Of a stretch of DNA of 64,000 nucleotides, positions 1-9,059 are shown piece by piece (positions within the stretch are counted from its first letter, which is position 1; every line of letters starts with the position of its first letter). Source of the DNA: Halanaerobium saccharolyticum (lineage in GTDB: Bacteria; Bacillota; Halanaerobiia; Halanaerobiales; Halanaerobiaceae); contig NZ_QAXS01000003.1 in the NCBI RefSeq assembly GCF_003053565.1, positions 1 through 64,000 of the forward strand, in the 5' to 3' direction. Made by a program: the position numbers and the translations under genes. Under the pieces are notes generated by a model that saw only the letters and a list, made by a program, of their open reading frames with translations, did no database searches and was not told where the DNA came from.

Positions 1-115
1 CATTCTGAAGATTTTTATTATAATTAAAATTAGTGATGCTCTATTACTATTTACTTACATTTTATGGTAACTATCATATTTCATTTGACGGTATCCGATT
101 TGCCCTTCTTAAAAA

Positions 116-538
116 CTAAGACAGACTTTCGCTGAGCTCAACTAGCCGCTGCTGCTGTTTCTGGTTTAAATCAATTTCGGGAGAATTACTGAGATCTGTA
201 TCCTGGTTTTCTACTATTAAAACCATCGCTTCTTTACTCAGGGTGTGGGTATGCCAGACTGATTTTTTGACATTATAGAGCTTAAATGGCTCCATCTTTT
301 GAGCCTGAATATTCTCAACTTTTTCCTCCCCTTCGGCCAGAAAGAGAGTACATTCTCCTTTGAGCAGCACAAAAACTTCGTCTGTCTGATTGTGTTTCTG
401 CATCTTATCTATATTTTCCACCAAAAGCTCTTCACAGTAATTTAAAACGGCTACCCGCCAGCTATTGAAATCAATAACTGGCTGATATCCTTCTTCTGTA
501 TAGCTTTTGATTTCAATTAATTCTTCTTTAGCTTTCAT
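116..538 (-). CDS. Small cupin-fold protein, last gene of the GH94 operon
   Basis: 140-residue cytoplasmic protein with no signal peptide. The stretch HNQTDEVFVLLKGECTLF (residues about 49-66) followed by a WHTHTLS segment near residue 95 resembles a single-domain cupin with possible metal-binding His/Glu residues; this is a fold-level call only. The ATG has an AGGAAAG ribosome binding site and lies 27 bases after the stop of the GH94 phosphorylase gene, so the two are probably co-transcribed. A sugar isomerase, epimerase or sensor role would suit the context but nothing in the sequence proves it. The last residues are rich in Gln/Leu/Ser. Function unknown. Confidence 0.7.
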   Translation of the reverse strand: MKAKEELIEIKSYTEEGYQPVIDFNSWRVAVLNYCEELLVENIDKMQKHNQTDEVFVLLKGECTLFLAEGEEKVENIQAQKMEPFKLYNVKKSVWHTHTLSKEAMVLIVENQDTDLSNSPEIDLNQKQQQRLVELSESLS

Positions 539-565
539 ATTATCACTTTCCTGCTGAATTAATTT

Positions 566-3241
566 TTAATTCAAAACTACCTCTAGCTTTAATTCTTCTT
601 CCGCACTCTCACTAATTAAACTGCGCTCAACAACTGCCGCTCCAGCTTTATTCTCAAAGTTTACTGTCTGTCCGTTAATTTTAACTTCCTGAACCTGGTA
701 GTCATCTACTTTAAGCTGATTTGAATTGAGATAAGTAATATTTAATAGCTTATCAGCAAAGATAGTTTTGATTGCTGCCTCACCCTGTGCATCAAAGTGA
801 GATTTAAGCAATTTCGGATCAAGCACTAGATTACCCAGCTCACCTCTAACACCAAAAATCTGAGTTACCTCAGTTAAAAGCAGCCAGCTGGCACTACCTG
901 TCAGATAAGGATACATTCCGCGTCCCCGCTGATTGATGTATTCAGGAATTCCAGGGTAGGTTCTGCTGGTATCAAAATCCTTACAGTGCTGATAGATATA
1001 ATCTATCACTTTGTGGCCGGCCTCGGCAAAACCCTGCTTATAGAGGGCGTTGCTGTACATTACTGCCATATGACTGAACATGGCTCCATTTTCTTTGTGC
1101 CCGTAAGCAAAACCAAATAGGCGGCCCAGATTGGTCTTTAATTCTTTAAAATCGGTATTTAAACGATAACCACCAACACTTAAATCCTTAAGATACTTAT
1201 CAGCAGAGTCAACAACCTGCTGGATCTGATCTTCGTCAGCTACACCTGCCATCACCGGGAAAACCTGCCCGGTTAGAGTCATTCTGATTCCTTTGGGGTG
1301 GTCACCTTCCAGACGCTGGCCGTCATCATCATAGTAGCCGTTGTAAAATTTGTCGCCGGCCTCTGTTTCAATCCATTCGTTCTGATTTAAATGTTCAAAA
1401 ATTGACTGACCTTTGCTTTCTAAATCACTTATCAGCTCAGTTAAATCAACTTCTATTTTGCGTCCACTAATCCCCTGGCTGCAGGTCTGTCGGTAATCAC
1501 TGAGAACTTTTCTCTTGTAATCAACTGACCCATAGTTAAAATCTCTTTCGATTGTATCCAGCAAAATGCTAAGTTCTTCTGCTAATTCAATTTTTTCAAG
1601 GTCTTTCTCTGCTGCTAGAGCTTTTAAAAGTTCAGCCAGCTCAAGTAAGTTGCTGCCATATAGAGCTGTAAAAGCTACACTTTCTCCTCTATTTTCAGCC
1701 ATATCCAGACCGTCATTCCAGTCACCATTTTTAAGCAGGAAGTTATTATGTTCTCCCACATCAAAGAAATGAGTTAGATGCTGAACCAGAAAGTGCTCAA
1801 TTACAGTCCCCTGATAAATTTCATCATTCTGGTCTTTCAGTTCACTGCCTTCTTCAAAATAGCTCTGTTCTTTTAGTAAAAAGTCTAAATCTCCGCTCTG
1901 GTCAATATATAATTTAGTTGTGATTAAAGGCCAGGCACCGTGATCCATCCAGACTCTTTTGATATTATTTCGATCAGCCTTAAATTCACCCGGTTCAGAC
2001 CCGATAATAGTTGCATTACTGCCGTCAATTCTGACTCCGGAGAAATTATTGTACAAAAGATCGCTTACAGGTTCCGGCTCCATTAAAAGCAGTGCCAGAC
2101 AGTCCTGCCAGAGATCTCTCCAGCCGCGACCTCCACGTCCATAGTCATGACTGGGTAAAAATGAGCAGCCATAAATCCGACGTAAAATCGGCTGTAGAGT
2201 TACCCACTTCATCCACTGATCAAATTCACGATCAGCAGAGTTAAAATCAACTACACTGAGCTTCTGCTCCCAGAACTCTTTGTTTTCTGTCAGATATTTT
2301 TCAAATTTCTCCTGACTGCAGTATTTAGCTGCCAGTTTGTCATAATCAACTTCCTCTTCTGCTATAGAAATTGCAATAACATAAGCTGCTTCTGCTCCTG
2401 CTTTAAGAGTTATCTCTTCAAATTTTAGAGCACCGACTGTTTCGTAACCATCAATTTCTGCACCGGCTTTGAGATAGTCATCTGAACTCAAAACAACAGC
2501 CTCCGGCCACTCTAAACTACCTCCATCACCAATATAATCTTCAAGCACAGGAAAAAAGCCAACTGGTGCCTTTCCATCTGCTTCTGCTCCCAGAACCGCA
2601 TAACTTACCTCGTTCTGCTTGTGTCCCCGCTCATCAAAAGAGAGAGTCGGTTTAACAACAACTCCATTTTCTAAAGTCTTAGTTCTGTGTAAAAGTGAAG
2701 TTACATGTCTGTGATCTCTTAAGTTATCGGCTGAGCGTCCATAAATTGGTACTGCCGCTGTCGGTTCAATTTTTAGCGCTTCATCACCTGTATTTTTAAC
2801 TTTAACCTGCATTAATTCTAATGTATCTGAATTGGTTGGGACAAAGTTTGTTATTTCAGCTTTTAAATTTAAGTTTTCATTTGTTCTGGTAATTTTATGC
2901 CAGAGTAATCCTGCCTCAAGCTCAACATCCTCTTCTTCGCCGCTAAATTGTTTTGCAAATTGAGCAGCAGAATTTCCTGAAACCGACCAGATATTCTGCC
3001 CATTAACTTTAAGCCAGAAGTTTCTGGCTGATTTTGTATTGTGCAGATCCTCTAAAGAGACCGGTCTCATGGCAAATGTGTTCTGTCCGGTCTTAATATC
3101 TCCGTGTAGACGCGGTGTAATTGCTGACATCATTTCCGCTTCATTGGCCAGCGGAAAATACAGATATTTACTCTGATCTGCATTTTCAACTTTAAATTCT
3201 CCGTTCTCTCCAATAAATTTCCATTTATCAAGTTTTTTCAT
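566..3241 (-). CDS. GH94 family disaccharide phosphorylase (cellobiose/laminaribiose phosphorylase-like)
   Basis: 891-residue cytoplasmic enzyme expected to split a beta-linked glucose disaccharide or short oligosaccharide with phosphate, giving a sugar 1-phosphate and saving ATP. The N-terminal part (about 1-300) is beta-sandwich-like and the C-terminal part is the (alpha/alpha)6 barrel. The motif NGDWNDGLDM (about 505-514) holds the family's general-acid Asp (about Asp510), and SHDYGRGGRGWRDLWQD (about 364-380) is another GH94 hallmark. The length fits laminaribiose- or oligoglucan-type phosphorylases better than the roughly 800-residue cellobiose or chitobiose enzymes, but the substrate cannot be fixed by eye. 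It follows a binding protein and two permeases in one operon, so the imported sugar is probably its substrate. Confidence 0.9.
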   Translation of the reverse strand: MKKLDKWKFIGENGEFKVENADQSKYLYFPLANEAEMMSAITPRLHGDIKTGQNTFAMRPVSLEDLHNTKSARNFWLKVNGQNIWSVSGNSAAQFAKQFSGEEEDVELEAGLLWHKITRTNENLNLKAEITNFVPTNSDTLELMQVKVKNTGDEALKIEPTAAVPIYGRSADNLRDHRHVTSLLHRTKTLENGVVVKPTLSFDERGHKQNEVSYAVLGAEADGKAPVGFFPVLEDYIGDGGSLEWPEAVVLSSDDYLKAGAEIDGYETVGALKFEEITLKAGAEAAYVIAISIAEEEVDYDKLAAKYCSQEKFEKYLTENKEFWEQKLSVVDFNSADREFDQWMKWVTLQPILRRIYGCSFLPSHDYGRGGRGWRDLWQDCLALLLMEPEPVSDLLYNNFSGVRIDGSNATIIGSEPGEFKADRNNIKRVWMDHGAWPLITTKLYIDQSGDLDFLLKEQSYFEEGSELKDQNDEIYQGTVIEHFLVQHLTHFFDVGEHNNFLLKNGDWNDGLDMAENRGESVAFTALYGSNLLELAELLKALAAEKDLEKIELAEELSILLDTIERDFNYGSVDYKRKVLSDYRQTCSQGISGRKIEVDLTELISDLESKGQSIFEHLNQNEWIETEAGDKFYNGYYDDDGQRLEGDHPKGIRMTLTGQVFPVMAGVADEDQIQQVVDSADKYLKDLSVGGYRLNTDFKELKTNLGRLFGFAYGHKENGAMFSHMAVMYSNALYKQGFAEAGHKVIDYIYQHCKDFDTSRTYPGIPEYINQRGRGMYPYLTGSASWLLLTEVTQIFGVRGELGNLVLDPKLLKSHFDAQGEAAIKTIFADKLLNITYLNSNQLKVDDYQVQEVKINGQTVNFENKAGAAVVERSLISESAEEELKLEVVLN

Positions 3242-3288
3242 ATTTATGACCTACCTTTATAAAAAATATTATCTCCTTAAATTAGTTA

Positions 3289-4149
3289 TTAACCTTTGAT
3301 TGAACCTTCAGTAATTCCAGCAATAAACTGTTTTGAAGCCAGCATAAAGACTCCAATAATCGGGGCAATTCCCATTGCTGTTCCGACCATCTGAGCTCCC
3401 CAGTTCTGATCAACCTTACCTCTGAGCATTGATAATGCAACCGGAATTGTATACTTAGCTTCACTTTCTAAAACAAGTAGAGCCTGCATATAGTTATTCC
3501 AGGATCCAAGGAAAGTTAAGATTGCCAGTGTTCCCAGACCAGGTAAACTTAAGGGTAAAACTATTTTATAAAACATTTCAAACTCACCAGCACCATCGAT
3601 TCTGGCTGCCTCCATTAATTCATCCGGTATATCTTCCATAAACTGGGTCATCAAAAAGATACCAAATGCATTAGCAGCTCCAGGAATGATCAGCGGCTTA
3701 AAACTGTTCAACCAGCCAAATTCGGTCATCATAATATACCAGGGGATTACTCCTAAAAGCATCGGAATCATCATTGTAGATAACATTAAAAAGAACAACT
3801 TGTTCTTACCTTTAAATTCATATTTAGCAAAACCATAACCGCCCAGTGCACAGAAAAACAGAGTTAAAACTGTAGCTGAAGTGGAAACGATTAAACTGTT
3901 TAAAATGTTTTTGTAAAATGGTAGACTGGCCATTAATGAATTATAATTTTCAGCCAGACTGTCTCCAAACCAGAGTGGCGGTGGATAAGAAAAGATCTCT
4001 GATCTACCTCTAGTTGCCAGGACAATCATATAGAAAAATGGAAATAGTGTTGCTAAAACTCCGAACAGTAACACTGTATATAATAATATTTTTTTAAATA
4101 ACTTCATGAACTTACCTGAACTCTGACCTGCATAATTCTTCTTTTTCAT
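3289..4149 (-). CDS. CUT1 sugar ABC transporter permease, MalG type (unit 1)
   Basis: 286-residue inner-membrane permease with about six hydrophobic helices. The EAA loop EAARIDGAGEFEMFYKIVLPLSLPGLG (starting near residue 181) is the docking site for the ATPase. The C-terminal ITEGSIKG ending is typical of MalG-like subunits. The ATG has an AGGAGG ribosome binding site. It follows the MalF-type gene by 11 bases and precedes the GH94 gene. No ATPase gene is present in this unit. Confidence 0.93.
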   Translation of the reverse strand: MKKKNYAGQSSGKFMKLFKKILLYTVLLFGVLATLFPFFYMIVLATRGRSEIFSYPPPLWFGDSLAENYNSLMASLPFYKNILNSLIVSTSATVLTLFFCALGGYGFAKYEFKGKNKLFFLMLSTMMIPMLLGVIPWYIMMTEFGWLNSFKPLIIPGAANAFGIFLMTQFMEDIPDELMEAARIDGAGEFEMFYKIVLPLSLPGLGTLAILTFLGSWNNYMQALLVLESEAKYTIPVALSMLRGKVDQNWGAQMVGTAMGIAPIIGVFMLASKQFIAGITEGSIKG

Positions 4150-4160
4150 TCTCTTTCCTC

Positions 4161-5072
4161 CTAAATTTCCCTGCGGAAATATTTATTAAAGATTATCGAA
4201 GCAATTACAATAAACACACACAGCACATAGGCAATTGCACTACCGGTACCAAACTCTGTCCAGCCAAAAGCTGTCTGATATAAATACATTGCTGTTGTTA
4301 AACCAGCACGATTAGTACCTCCCATTGCTCCTAATAAGATTATTGGTTCATCAAAGATCTGCATATTTCCGATAATCGACATCAGCATAGCAAAGAACAT
4401 AATTGGGCGTAACAAAGGAAGAGTAATCTTGAAGAAAGTCTGCCTTGTACTTGCTCCATCGATCGAAGCCGCCTCGTAAATGCCATTAGAAATTTTTTGC
4501 AAACCTGCATAATAAATAATAATATTCCAGCCGGTAAAGCGCCAGGTCAATAGTGCTGCCACCGAAGGGCGAATAAAGTTTGGATCACTAAGCCAGCGAA
4601 TAGGGGATGATATATTTAATAATTCCAGTAAGTTTCCGATTAAAGGTAGACTTAAAAGTCCATTCAAAGTAGCGTTCAAAATTCCAAAAGGCGAACCAAA
4701 AAGGGTTGTAAAAATCATAGCTACAGCTACCGGGGCTGTAATGTAAGGTAAAAAATAAGCGGTTCTAAAAAATTCTTTAAACTTAACCATACCTCGATGT
4801 AAAATAAAGGCAAAACCAATAGCAAATACATGCTGGGGAATAGTTGTCATAATTGCAATCGAAAGTGTATTAAAGATTGACTGCCAGAACCAGGGATCTG
4901 TCAGTACAAACTGATAATTTTCAATGCCGACAAAACGCATGGCACTCATTCCATCCCAGCGGAAAAAACTTAAATAAAGTGAAAATAAGATAGGAAAGGC
5001 TCCAAAAATAAAAAATAATATAAAAAATGGTGAAATAAAGACATAGGGTGCGTGTTTTTTCTTTAGTCTCAT
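4161..5072 (-). CDS. CUT1 sugar ABC transporter permease, MalF type (unit 1)
   Basis: 303-residue inner-membrane permease. Six hydrophobic segments are visible, starting with YVFISPFFILFFIFGAFPIL. The EAA loop EAASIDGASTRQTFFKITLPLLRP (from about residue 199) is intact. The gene starts at an ATG preceded by AAGGAG. It lies downstream of the binding-protein gene, from which it is separated by a strong hairpin, and directly upstream of its MalG-type partner. Confidence 0.93.
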   Translation of the reverse strand: MRLKKKHAPYVFISPFFILFFIFGAFPILFSLYLSFFRWDGMSAMRFVGIENYQFVLTDPWFWQSIFNTLSIAIMTTIPQHVFAIGFAFILHRGMVKFKEFFRTAYFLPYITAPVAVAMIFTTLFGSPFGILNATLNGLLSLPLIGNLLELLNISSPIRWLSDPNFIRPSVAALLTWRFTGWNIIIYYAGLQKISNGIYEAASIDGASTRQTFFKITLPLLRPIMFFAMLMSIIGNMQIFDEPIILLGAMGGTNRAGLTTAMYLYQTAFGWTEFGTGSAIAYVLCVFIVIASIIFNKYFRREI

Positions 5073-5100
5073 TTTAATGCTCCTTAATTATTGATTAATA

Positions 5101-5128
5101 AAAAGGGGCCTGCATGCAAGCCCCTTTT
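5101..5128 (-). terminator. Intercistronic hairpin between binding-protein and permease genes (unit 1)
   Basis: AAAAGGGGC pairs with GCCCCTTTT around a palindromic TGCATGCA-containing loop. On the minus-strand RNA the stem ends in a run of U. It sits after the binding-protein stop, so it can act as a partial terminator or as a 3' stabiliser, lowering permease relative to binding-protein expression. Confidence 0.85.
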
Positions 5129-5143
5129 TAATTATAGTTATAA

Positions 5144-6403
5144 TTATCTTCTAATTCTTCTTTCGATTAATGTTTCAGTTTCATTAAGTGCTTCTTCTGG
5201 AGTTTTATTTCCTTCTAATACTTCTCCTAAAGCATTACCCATCATATCCATTACAAATGAATCATGCTGATTGGTGTTGATAGCAGGAATATTCAGGATT
5301 GTTTCTTTCCAGACAAGTCTAGCTTTCTGTCCACCATAGAAGTCAATTTCTTCTGCAAATGCTTCGTGGTCATAAAGATCTTCGATAGTTGGGAACATAT
5401 CAGCTATTCTAAAGTTGCTCCACTGAACAGCTCTATCAGTAGCCATAAATTCGATGAACTTCCAGGCTGCTTCCTTGTTGTCAGATGATTTAGGAATACC
5501 AGCAAAAGATCCACCCCAAGGTCCGTCATATCCTTCTGGGAAAGAAGTAACTCTCCACTTACCTGCTGTTTCAGGTGCAATCCACTCTTTTAAGTGGCCG
5601 CCCAACCAGGCACCTGAGGGCTGCATTAAAACCTGACCTTCTCTTAAAACAGTAAACCATTCGTTTGTCCACTCAGAAATCTCTGCATCTAAGCCCATAT
5701 CTCTAACTTCTTTTGCTGTTCTGAAGGCTTTCAAAAAGCGAGGGGAATTAATAACTAATTCTCCGTTTTCATTAAAGAATCTATCTGTGCTGCTGCCGTT
5801 AACCATCATTGTGTAGATATTGGCAACATCACCGATTAACCATCTGTTTTCACCGGATTCTGTAAATTTCTTTCCAACTTCAATCCAGTCTTCGAAAGTC
5901 TTGATGTCCTCGATATCAACACCAAGTTCTTCTAAACGATCATGTCTGTAAAAAATTGTTCCTGGAGCAACATCAGTTGGCATTGCTACTAATTGTCCGT
6001 CCTGAGTAGTTGCCTGAGCAAATGGATAACCCACTAGCTTGTCTTTATACTGATCTCCATTATATGGCTCCTGACTTAAATCAACAAAACCACCTCTCGC
6101 AGCTAAAGTTGAAATATACTGATCTTCTAAATAAGCTACATCGGGAACTTCTCCACCGGCAGCTAATCTAGTCAGTAAATTATCATGGTGGTCTTCAATT
6201 GCTGCTAACTGAAGCTCAACATTAATGTTTGGATATTTGTCATTAAATAGTTCTACTGCTGCTTCAAAAGACTCATCAGCCCAGGTACCAACTGTAATTG
6301 TTACCTCTTCGTCCTGCGCCATTACTGAAGCAGAGGCACTAAACAATAAAACACCAATAACTGCTGCCATTACAACTAAACTAAAAATACTTTTTCTCTT
6401 CAA
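5144..6403 (-). CDS. Sugar ABC transporter substrate-binding protein (unit 1)
   Basis: 419-residue CUT1-type extracytoplasmic solute-binding protein. Residues 1-29 form a signal peptide ending in SASASVMAQ with an AxA-like site and no lipobox cysteine, so the mature protein should be soluble in the periplasm. The mature start VTITVGTWADESFEAAVELF is the typical binding-protein opening strand and helix. The start is a TTG with AGGAGG at good spacing. It is the first gene of the operon with the two permeases and the GH94 phosphorylase. Its promoter region carries two LacI-type operators. A beta-glucan-derived di- or oligosaccharide ligand is inferred only from the GH94 neighbour. Confidence 0.93.
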   Translation of the reverse strand: MKRKSIFSLVVMAAVIGVLLFSASASVMAQDEEVTITVGTWADESFEAAVELFNDKYPNINVELQLAAIEDHHDNLLTRLAAGGEVPDVAYLEDQYISTLAARGGFVDLSQEPYNGDQYKDKLVGYPFAQATTQDGQLVAMPTDVAPGTIFYRHDRLEELGVDIEDIKTFEDWIEVGKKFTESGENRWLIGDVANIYTMMVNGSSTDRFFNENGELVINSPRFLKAFRTAKEVRDMGLDAEISEWTNEWFTVLREGQVLMQPSGAWLGGHLKEWIAPETAGKWRVTSFPEGYDGPWGGSFAGIPKSSDNKEAAWKFIEFMATDRAVQWSNFRIADMFPTIEDLYDHEAFAEEIDFYGGQKARLVWKETILNIPAINTNQHDSFVMDMMGNALGEVLEGNKTPEEALNETETLIERRIRR

Positions 6404-6497
6404 TTTTCTTCCTCCTAATAATTATGTTTTTATGAATCTTTTAATATAAACGCTGCTCATTTTGAGCCTTATATAACTTATGATTATTCTAAATACC

Positions 6498-6509
6498 GGG
6501 AGCGGTCCC
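6498..6509. promoter_or_regulatory. LacI-type operator O1 in front of the GH94 operon
   Basis: GGGAGCGGTCCC, an imperfect palindrome with the central CG usual for LacI-family operators. A TATTAT -10 candidate on the minus strand (6513-6518) lies directly beside it, so bound repressor would cover the transcription start. The matching -35 is weak. The same sequence occurs at 7759-7770 in front of the adjacent lacI gene. Confidence 0.75.
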
Positions 6510-6619
6510 TCTATAATAGGAGAGATTTAGTTTTATTTTACCACTGATTATCTGCTTAGCTTAAGAGCTCTCTTAAAATTATTAATCAGTTAATTGATAA
6601 AACTTACTAAAAGCTTTTC

Positions 6620-6631
6620 GGGAGTGCTCCC
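6620..6631. promoter_or_regulatory. LacI-type operator O2 upstream of the GH94 operon
   Basis: GGGAGTGCTCCC, a second copy differing by two bases from O1 and centred 122 bases upstream of it. Two operators flanking a promoter would allow repression by looping; this is inference. Confidence 0.65.
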
Positions 6632-6640
6632 AAATCTATT

Positions 6641-6676
6641 AAAAAATATAATTTTACTCTTATAGTAAAATTATAT
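6641..6676 (-). terminator. Terminator of the lacI gene at 6688-7716
   Basis: Perfect 13-base stem (ATATAATTTTACT at 6646-6658 with AGTAAAATTATAT at 6664-6676) with a 5-base loop. On the minus strand it is followed by six T residues. Confidence 0.85.
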
Positions 6677-6687
6677 ATCAAACAATA

Positions 6688-7716
6688 TTAATCTAACTTG
6701 CTGGTGGAATCTCTTTCAATTAATTCCATCTGAAAAATTACATCTTCAGTATGCGAATTGCTGGCTTCTCCATTTAATTTCTTAATTAATTTCTCCATCC
6801 CCAGGTAACCCATCTCAAAAGCAGGCTGTGCCAGAGTAGTTATCGGTGGATCCATTAAAGCAGCCATTTCTATACCATCAATTCCAATAATTGAAACATC
6901 TTGGGGCACTCTCAGCTCCATACTCTTTAGAGCTTTAAGACCTCCAATAGCCATCATATCTGAAGAATAAAAAATAGCTGTTACTTCAGGATGTTCAGTC
7001 ATCAGCTTTTTAGTAGCCTGATTGGCTTCTTCTCGGGCAAAATAACCGGGATAAATTATCTCATCTTTAATCCCTGCCTCTGCAAGTGCTTTTTGGTAGC
7101 CTTTGACTCTATCTCTAGAAGCATCAGAAGAAGCAACATCTTCACCCTTAATATGAGCAATTCTTTTATGACCCAGATCTATTAAATATTTTGTAGCCCT
7201 GTAACCGGCATCTACATTATCAGCATTCAACTTGGGTATTTTTTCATTTTCTATTTTTCGATCAACAACTACAATATCGAGATTATGAGTTGCTAAGTTG
7301 TTTAAATAACTATCAAGTCTTTTTTCACTACCACCACTGATCATTAAAATTCCATCAACTCGTCCTTCTTCGAACATCTGGATACACTTTAATTCTTCTT
7401 CAACTACCCAGTGACTATTGGCCAACATCATATTGTAGTTGGCTTCCATAGCCTTTCTTTCAGCTCCCTTAACAAACATTGCAAAAAAAGGATCAGTTAT
7501 ATCTGAAATTACGAGACCAATTGTTTGAGTTTTTTTACTGGCCAGCCCTTTGGCTGAACTGTTTGGTTTGTAATTTAGATCCTTAATTACTTTTGAAACC
7601 TTTTTGCGAGTTGAATCTTTAACTCCAGCTTTGTTATTGATTACTCTGGAAACAGTACTCTTAGAAACACCTGCCTCATCAGCAATCTTATAGATATCAA
7701 TATTTTTATTTTTCAT
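6688..7716 (-). CDS. LacI-family repressor of the GH94 sugar operon
   Basis: 342-residue DNA-binding regulator. Residues 1-55 are the LacI helix-turn-helix plus hinge helix (IYKIADEAGVSKSTVSRVIN, then LNYKPNSSAKGLASKK). The rest is a periplasmic-binding-like sensor domain (TIGLVISDITDPFFA onward). The ATG at 7716 is preferred over one four codons upstream because GTGAGG lies 7 bases before it. It is read convergent with nothing but directly upstream of the transport operon it probably controls. The same operator occurs before its own promoter, so it is likely autoregulated. The inducer is probably the imported sugar or its cleavage product. Confidence 0.9.
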   Translation of the reverse strand: MKNKNIDIYKIADEAGVSKSTVSRVINNKAGVKDSTRKKVSKVIKDLNYKPNSSAKGLASKKTQTIGLVISDITDPFFAMFVKGAERKAMEANYNMMLANSHWVVEEELKCIQMFEEGRVDGILMISGGSEKRLDSYLNNLATHNLDIVVVDRKIENEKIPKLNADNVDAGYRATKYLIDLGHKRIAHIKGEDVASSDASRDRVKGYQKALAEAGIKDEIIYPGYFAREEANQATKKLMTEHPEVTAIFYSSDMMAIGGLKALKSMELRVPQDVSIIGIDGIEMAALMDPPITTLAQPAFEMGYLGMEKLIKKLNGEASNSHTEDVIFQMELIERDSTSKLD

Positions 7717-7758
7717 TATTTGCCTCACTTTTCAACTAAAAGGATTTAGTTTATTCCC

Positions 7759-7770
7759 GGGAGCGGTCCC
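7759..7770. promoter_or_regulatory. LacI-type operator O3 in front of lacI (autoregulation)
   Basis: GGGAGCGGTCCC, identical to O1. It lies 13 bases downstream of the -10 box at 7784-7789, where a bound repressor blocks the promoter. Confidence 0.8.
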
Positions 7771-7783
7771 AGAAGGTAATATA

Positions 7784-7812
7784 AGTATAGTACATGCTTT
7801 TTGCTTTGTCAA
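7784..7812 (-). promoter_or_regulatory. Sigma-A type promoter of lacI
   Basis: On the minus strand TTGACA (7807-7812) and TATACT (7784-7789) are separated by exactly 17 bases, close to consensus. Confidence 0.85.
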
Positions 7813-7898
7813 GCTAATTTTCGAACAATTTTAAATAATTTCCTATTTTTTTCAAATCAAATTCTAAATTTTTAGTTAATTTTATTAATTTAAGCGGA

Positions 7899-8978
7899 TC
7901 AGGCAACTGTATATCTTGCTTTACCATCCTCTTTGGATTTATATAAAATATCATCTACTCGTTTGAATAAAGGCTGAATTTGATCACCTTTTTTTAGTCT
8001 GCTCAGTCCAGCACTAACAGTAATTGAAATATCCATTCTCTGGCTGAGCTTTTCGACATTTTGATAATAAGTATCCAGATTTTTTTGAGCTTCAACTTCA
8101 TTTTTATAACAGATCACTGCAAACTCATCACCACCCCAGCGTGAAATCAAAGAATTCTGAGGCAGTGTTCTCTCCAGCTCTGCTGCAAGTTTAATTAAAA
8201 CCTGATCTCCAATATCATGTCCATAATTATCATTGATTTCTTTAAAATTATCTATATCAAATAAAATTAAGGTTATCGCTTTATCCAGATGCTGCTGTTC
8301 TTTAAAAATATTTCTGATTTCCTGGTCAAATGCCCGGCGGTTATATTTTTTAGTTAGAGGGTCACGATTTGCCAGATTTTTTAATTTTTTGTTTGCCAGA
8401 CGGAGTTTTTTAGTTGAAAGACCAAGCTTGCTTTTTTCCTGGTTGTAGGCATTGGCAAACTGCAGTAACAAAAGATAAGAAGCCAATAACACAATTGGAG
8501 TCTGAACAAGTTTATCATAAAATTGAGATTCTTCACTGTGAGAAATCAAAAGCTCAGGGTAAAAATATTCTAAAGAGAACATTAACATAAATACAGCTAC
8601 TAAGCTAAAAATCAGGTTGTTTCTTAATTGAAAGCGCTTGAACAAAAAAGTTATTGAAATCAAAATCAAAAATATGTAGGAAAGACTATTATTATTACTT
8701 CCACCAGATTGAAACCAGGAAAAAGGTAAAAAAATAAAGATTAAAAAAAGATAATAACCCAGTTTTAAATAATAAACCTTAAAAACTTCTTTTCTAATAA
8801 ACATTAAACTAAAAAAAGAAATTCCAGCCATTACAATCCACTTTAGATTTATAATCAGACTAAAACCAATCAGGTAATTTATAACTATATTCAGCAGAGA
8901 AATTATTATCCCAAAAAGTAAGATAATCTTAAATATTTGATTTTCTAAATTATCATTGAGCTCATAATCTCTCTGCAT
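7899..8978 (-). CDS. Membrane-bound diguanylate cyclase (GGDEF domain)
   Basis: 359-residue inner-membrane protein that should make cyclic di-GMP. Residues about 15-175 hold six hydrophobic helices, followed by a short coiled linker (NQEKSKLGLSTKKLRLANKKL) and a GGDEF domain from about residue 200. The active-site motif RWGGDEFAVI is intact. The RxxD inhibitory site expected five residues before GGDEF is absent (LPQN is found), so product inhibition through the I-site is unlikely. The ATG has a GGGAG ribosome binding site. It stands alone. A c-di-GMP riboswitch occurs 17 kb away at 25883, so the signal has at least one local target. Confidence 0.93.
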   Translation of the reverse strand: MQRDYELNDNLENQIFKIILLFGIIISLLNIVINYLIGFSLIINLKWIVMAGISFFSLMFIRKEVFKVYYLKLGYYLFLIFIFLPFSWFQSGGSNNNSLSYIFLILISITFLFKRFQLRNNLIFSLVAVFMLMFSLEYFYPELLISHSEESQFYDKLVQTPIVLLASYLLLLQFANAYNQEKSKLGLSTKKLRLANKKLKNLANRDPLTKKYNRRAFDQEIRNIFKEQQHLDKAITLILFDIDNFKEINDNYGHDIGDQVLIKLAAELERTLPQNSLISRWGGDEFAVICYKNEVEAQKNLDTYYQNVEKLSQRMDISITVSAGLSRLKKGDQIQPLFKRVDDILYKSKEDGKARYTVA

Positions 8979-9059
8979 AATAACTACTCCCTGCTTTATC
9001 TATTTAATTACTGTACTATATTATTTCAACAAATATTCAGTTTTTCCTTTTATTAAAAC

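Noticed and set aside
1-115. ATG on the minus strand at position 3 as start of a gene leaving the window
   Set aside because: No ribosome binding site and too little sequence to judge.
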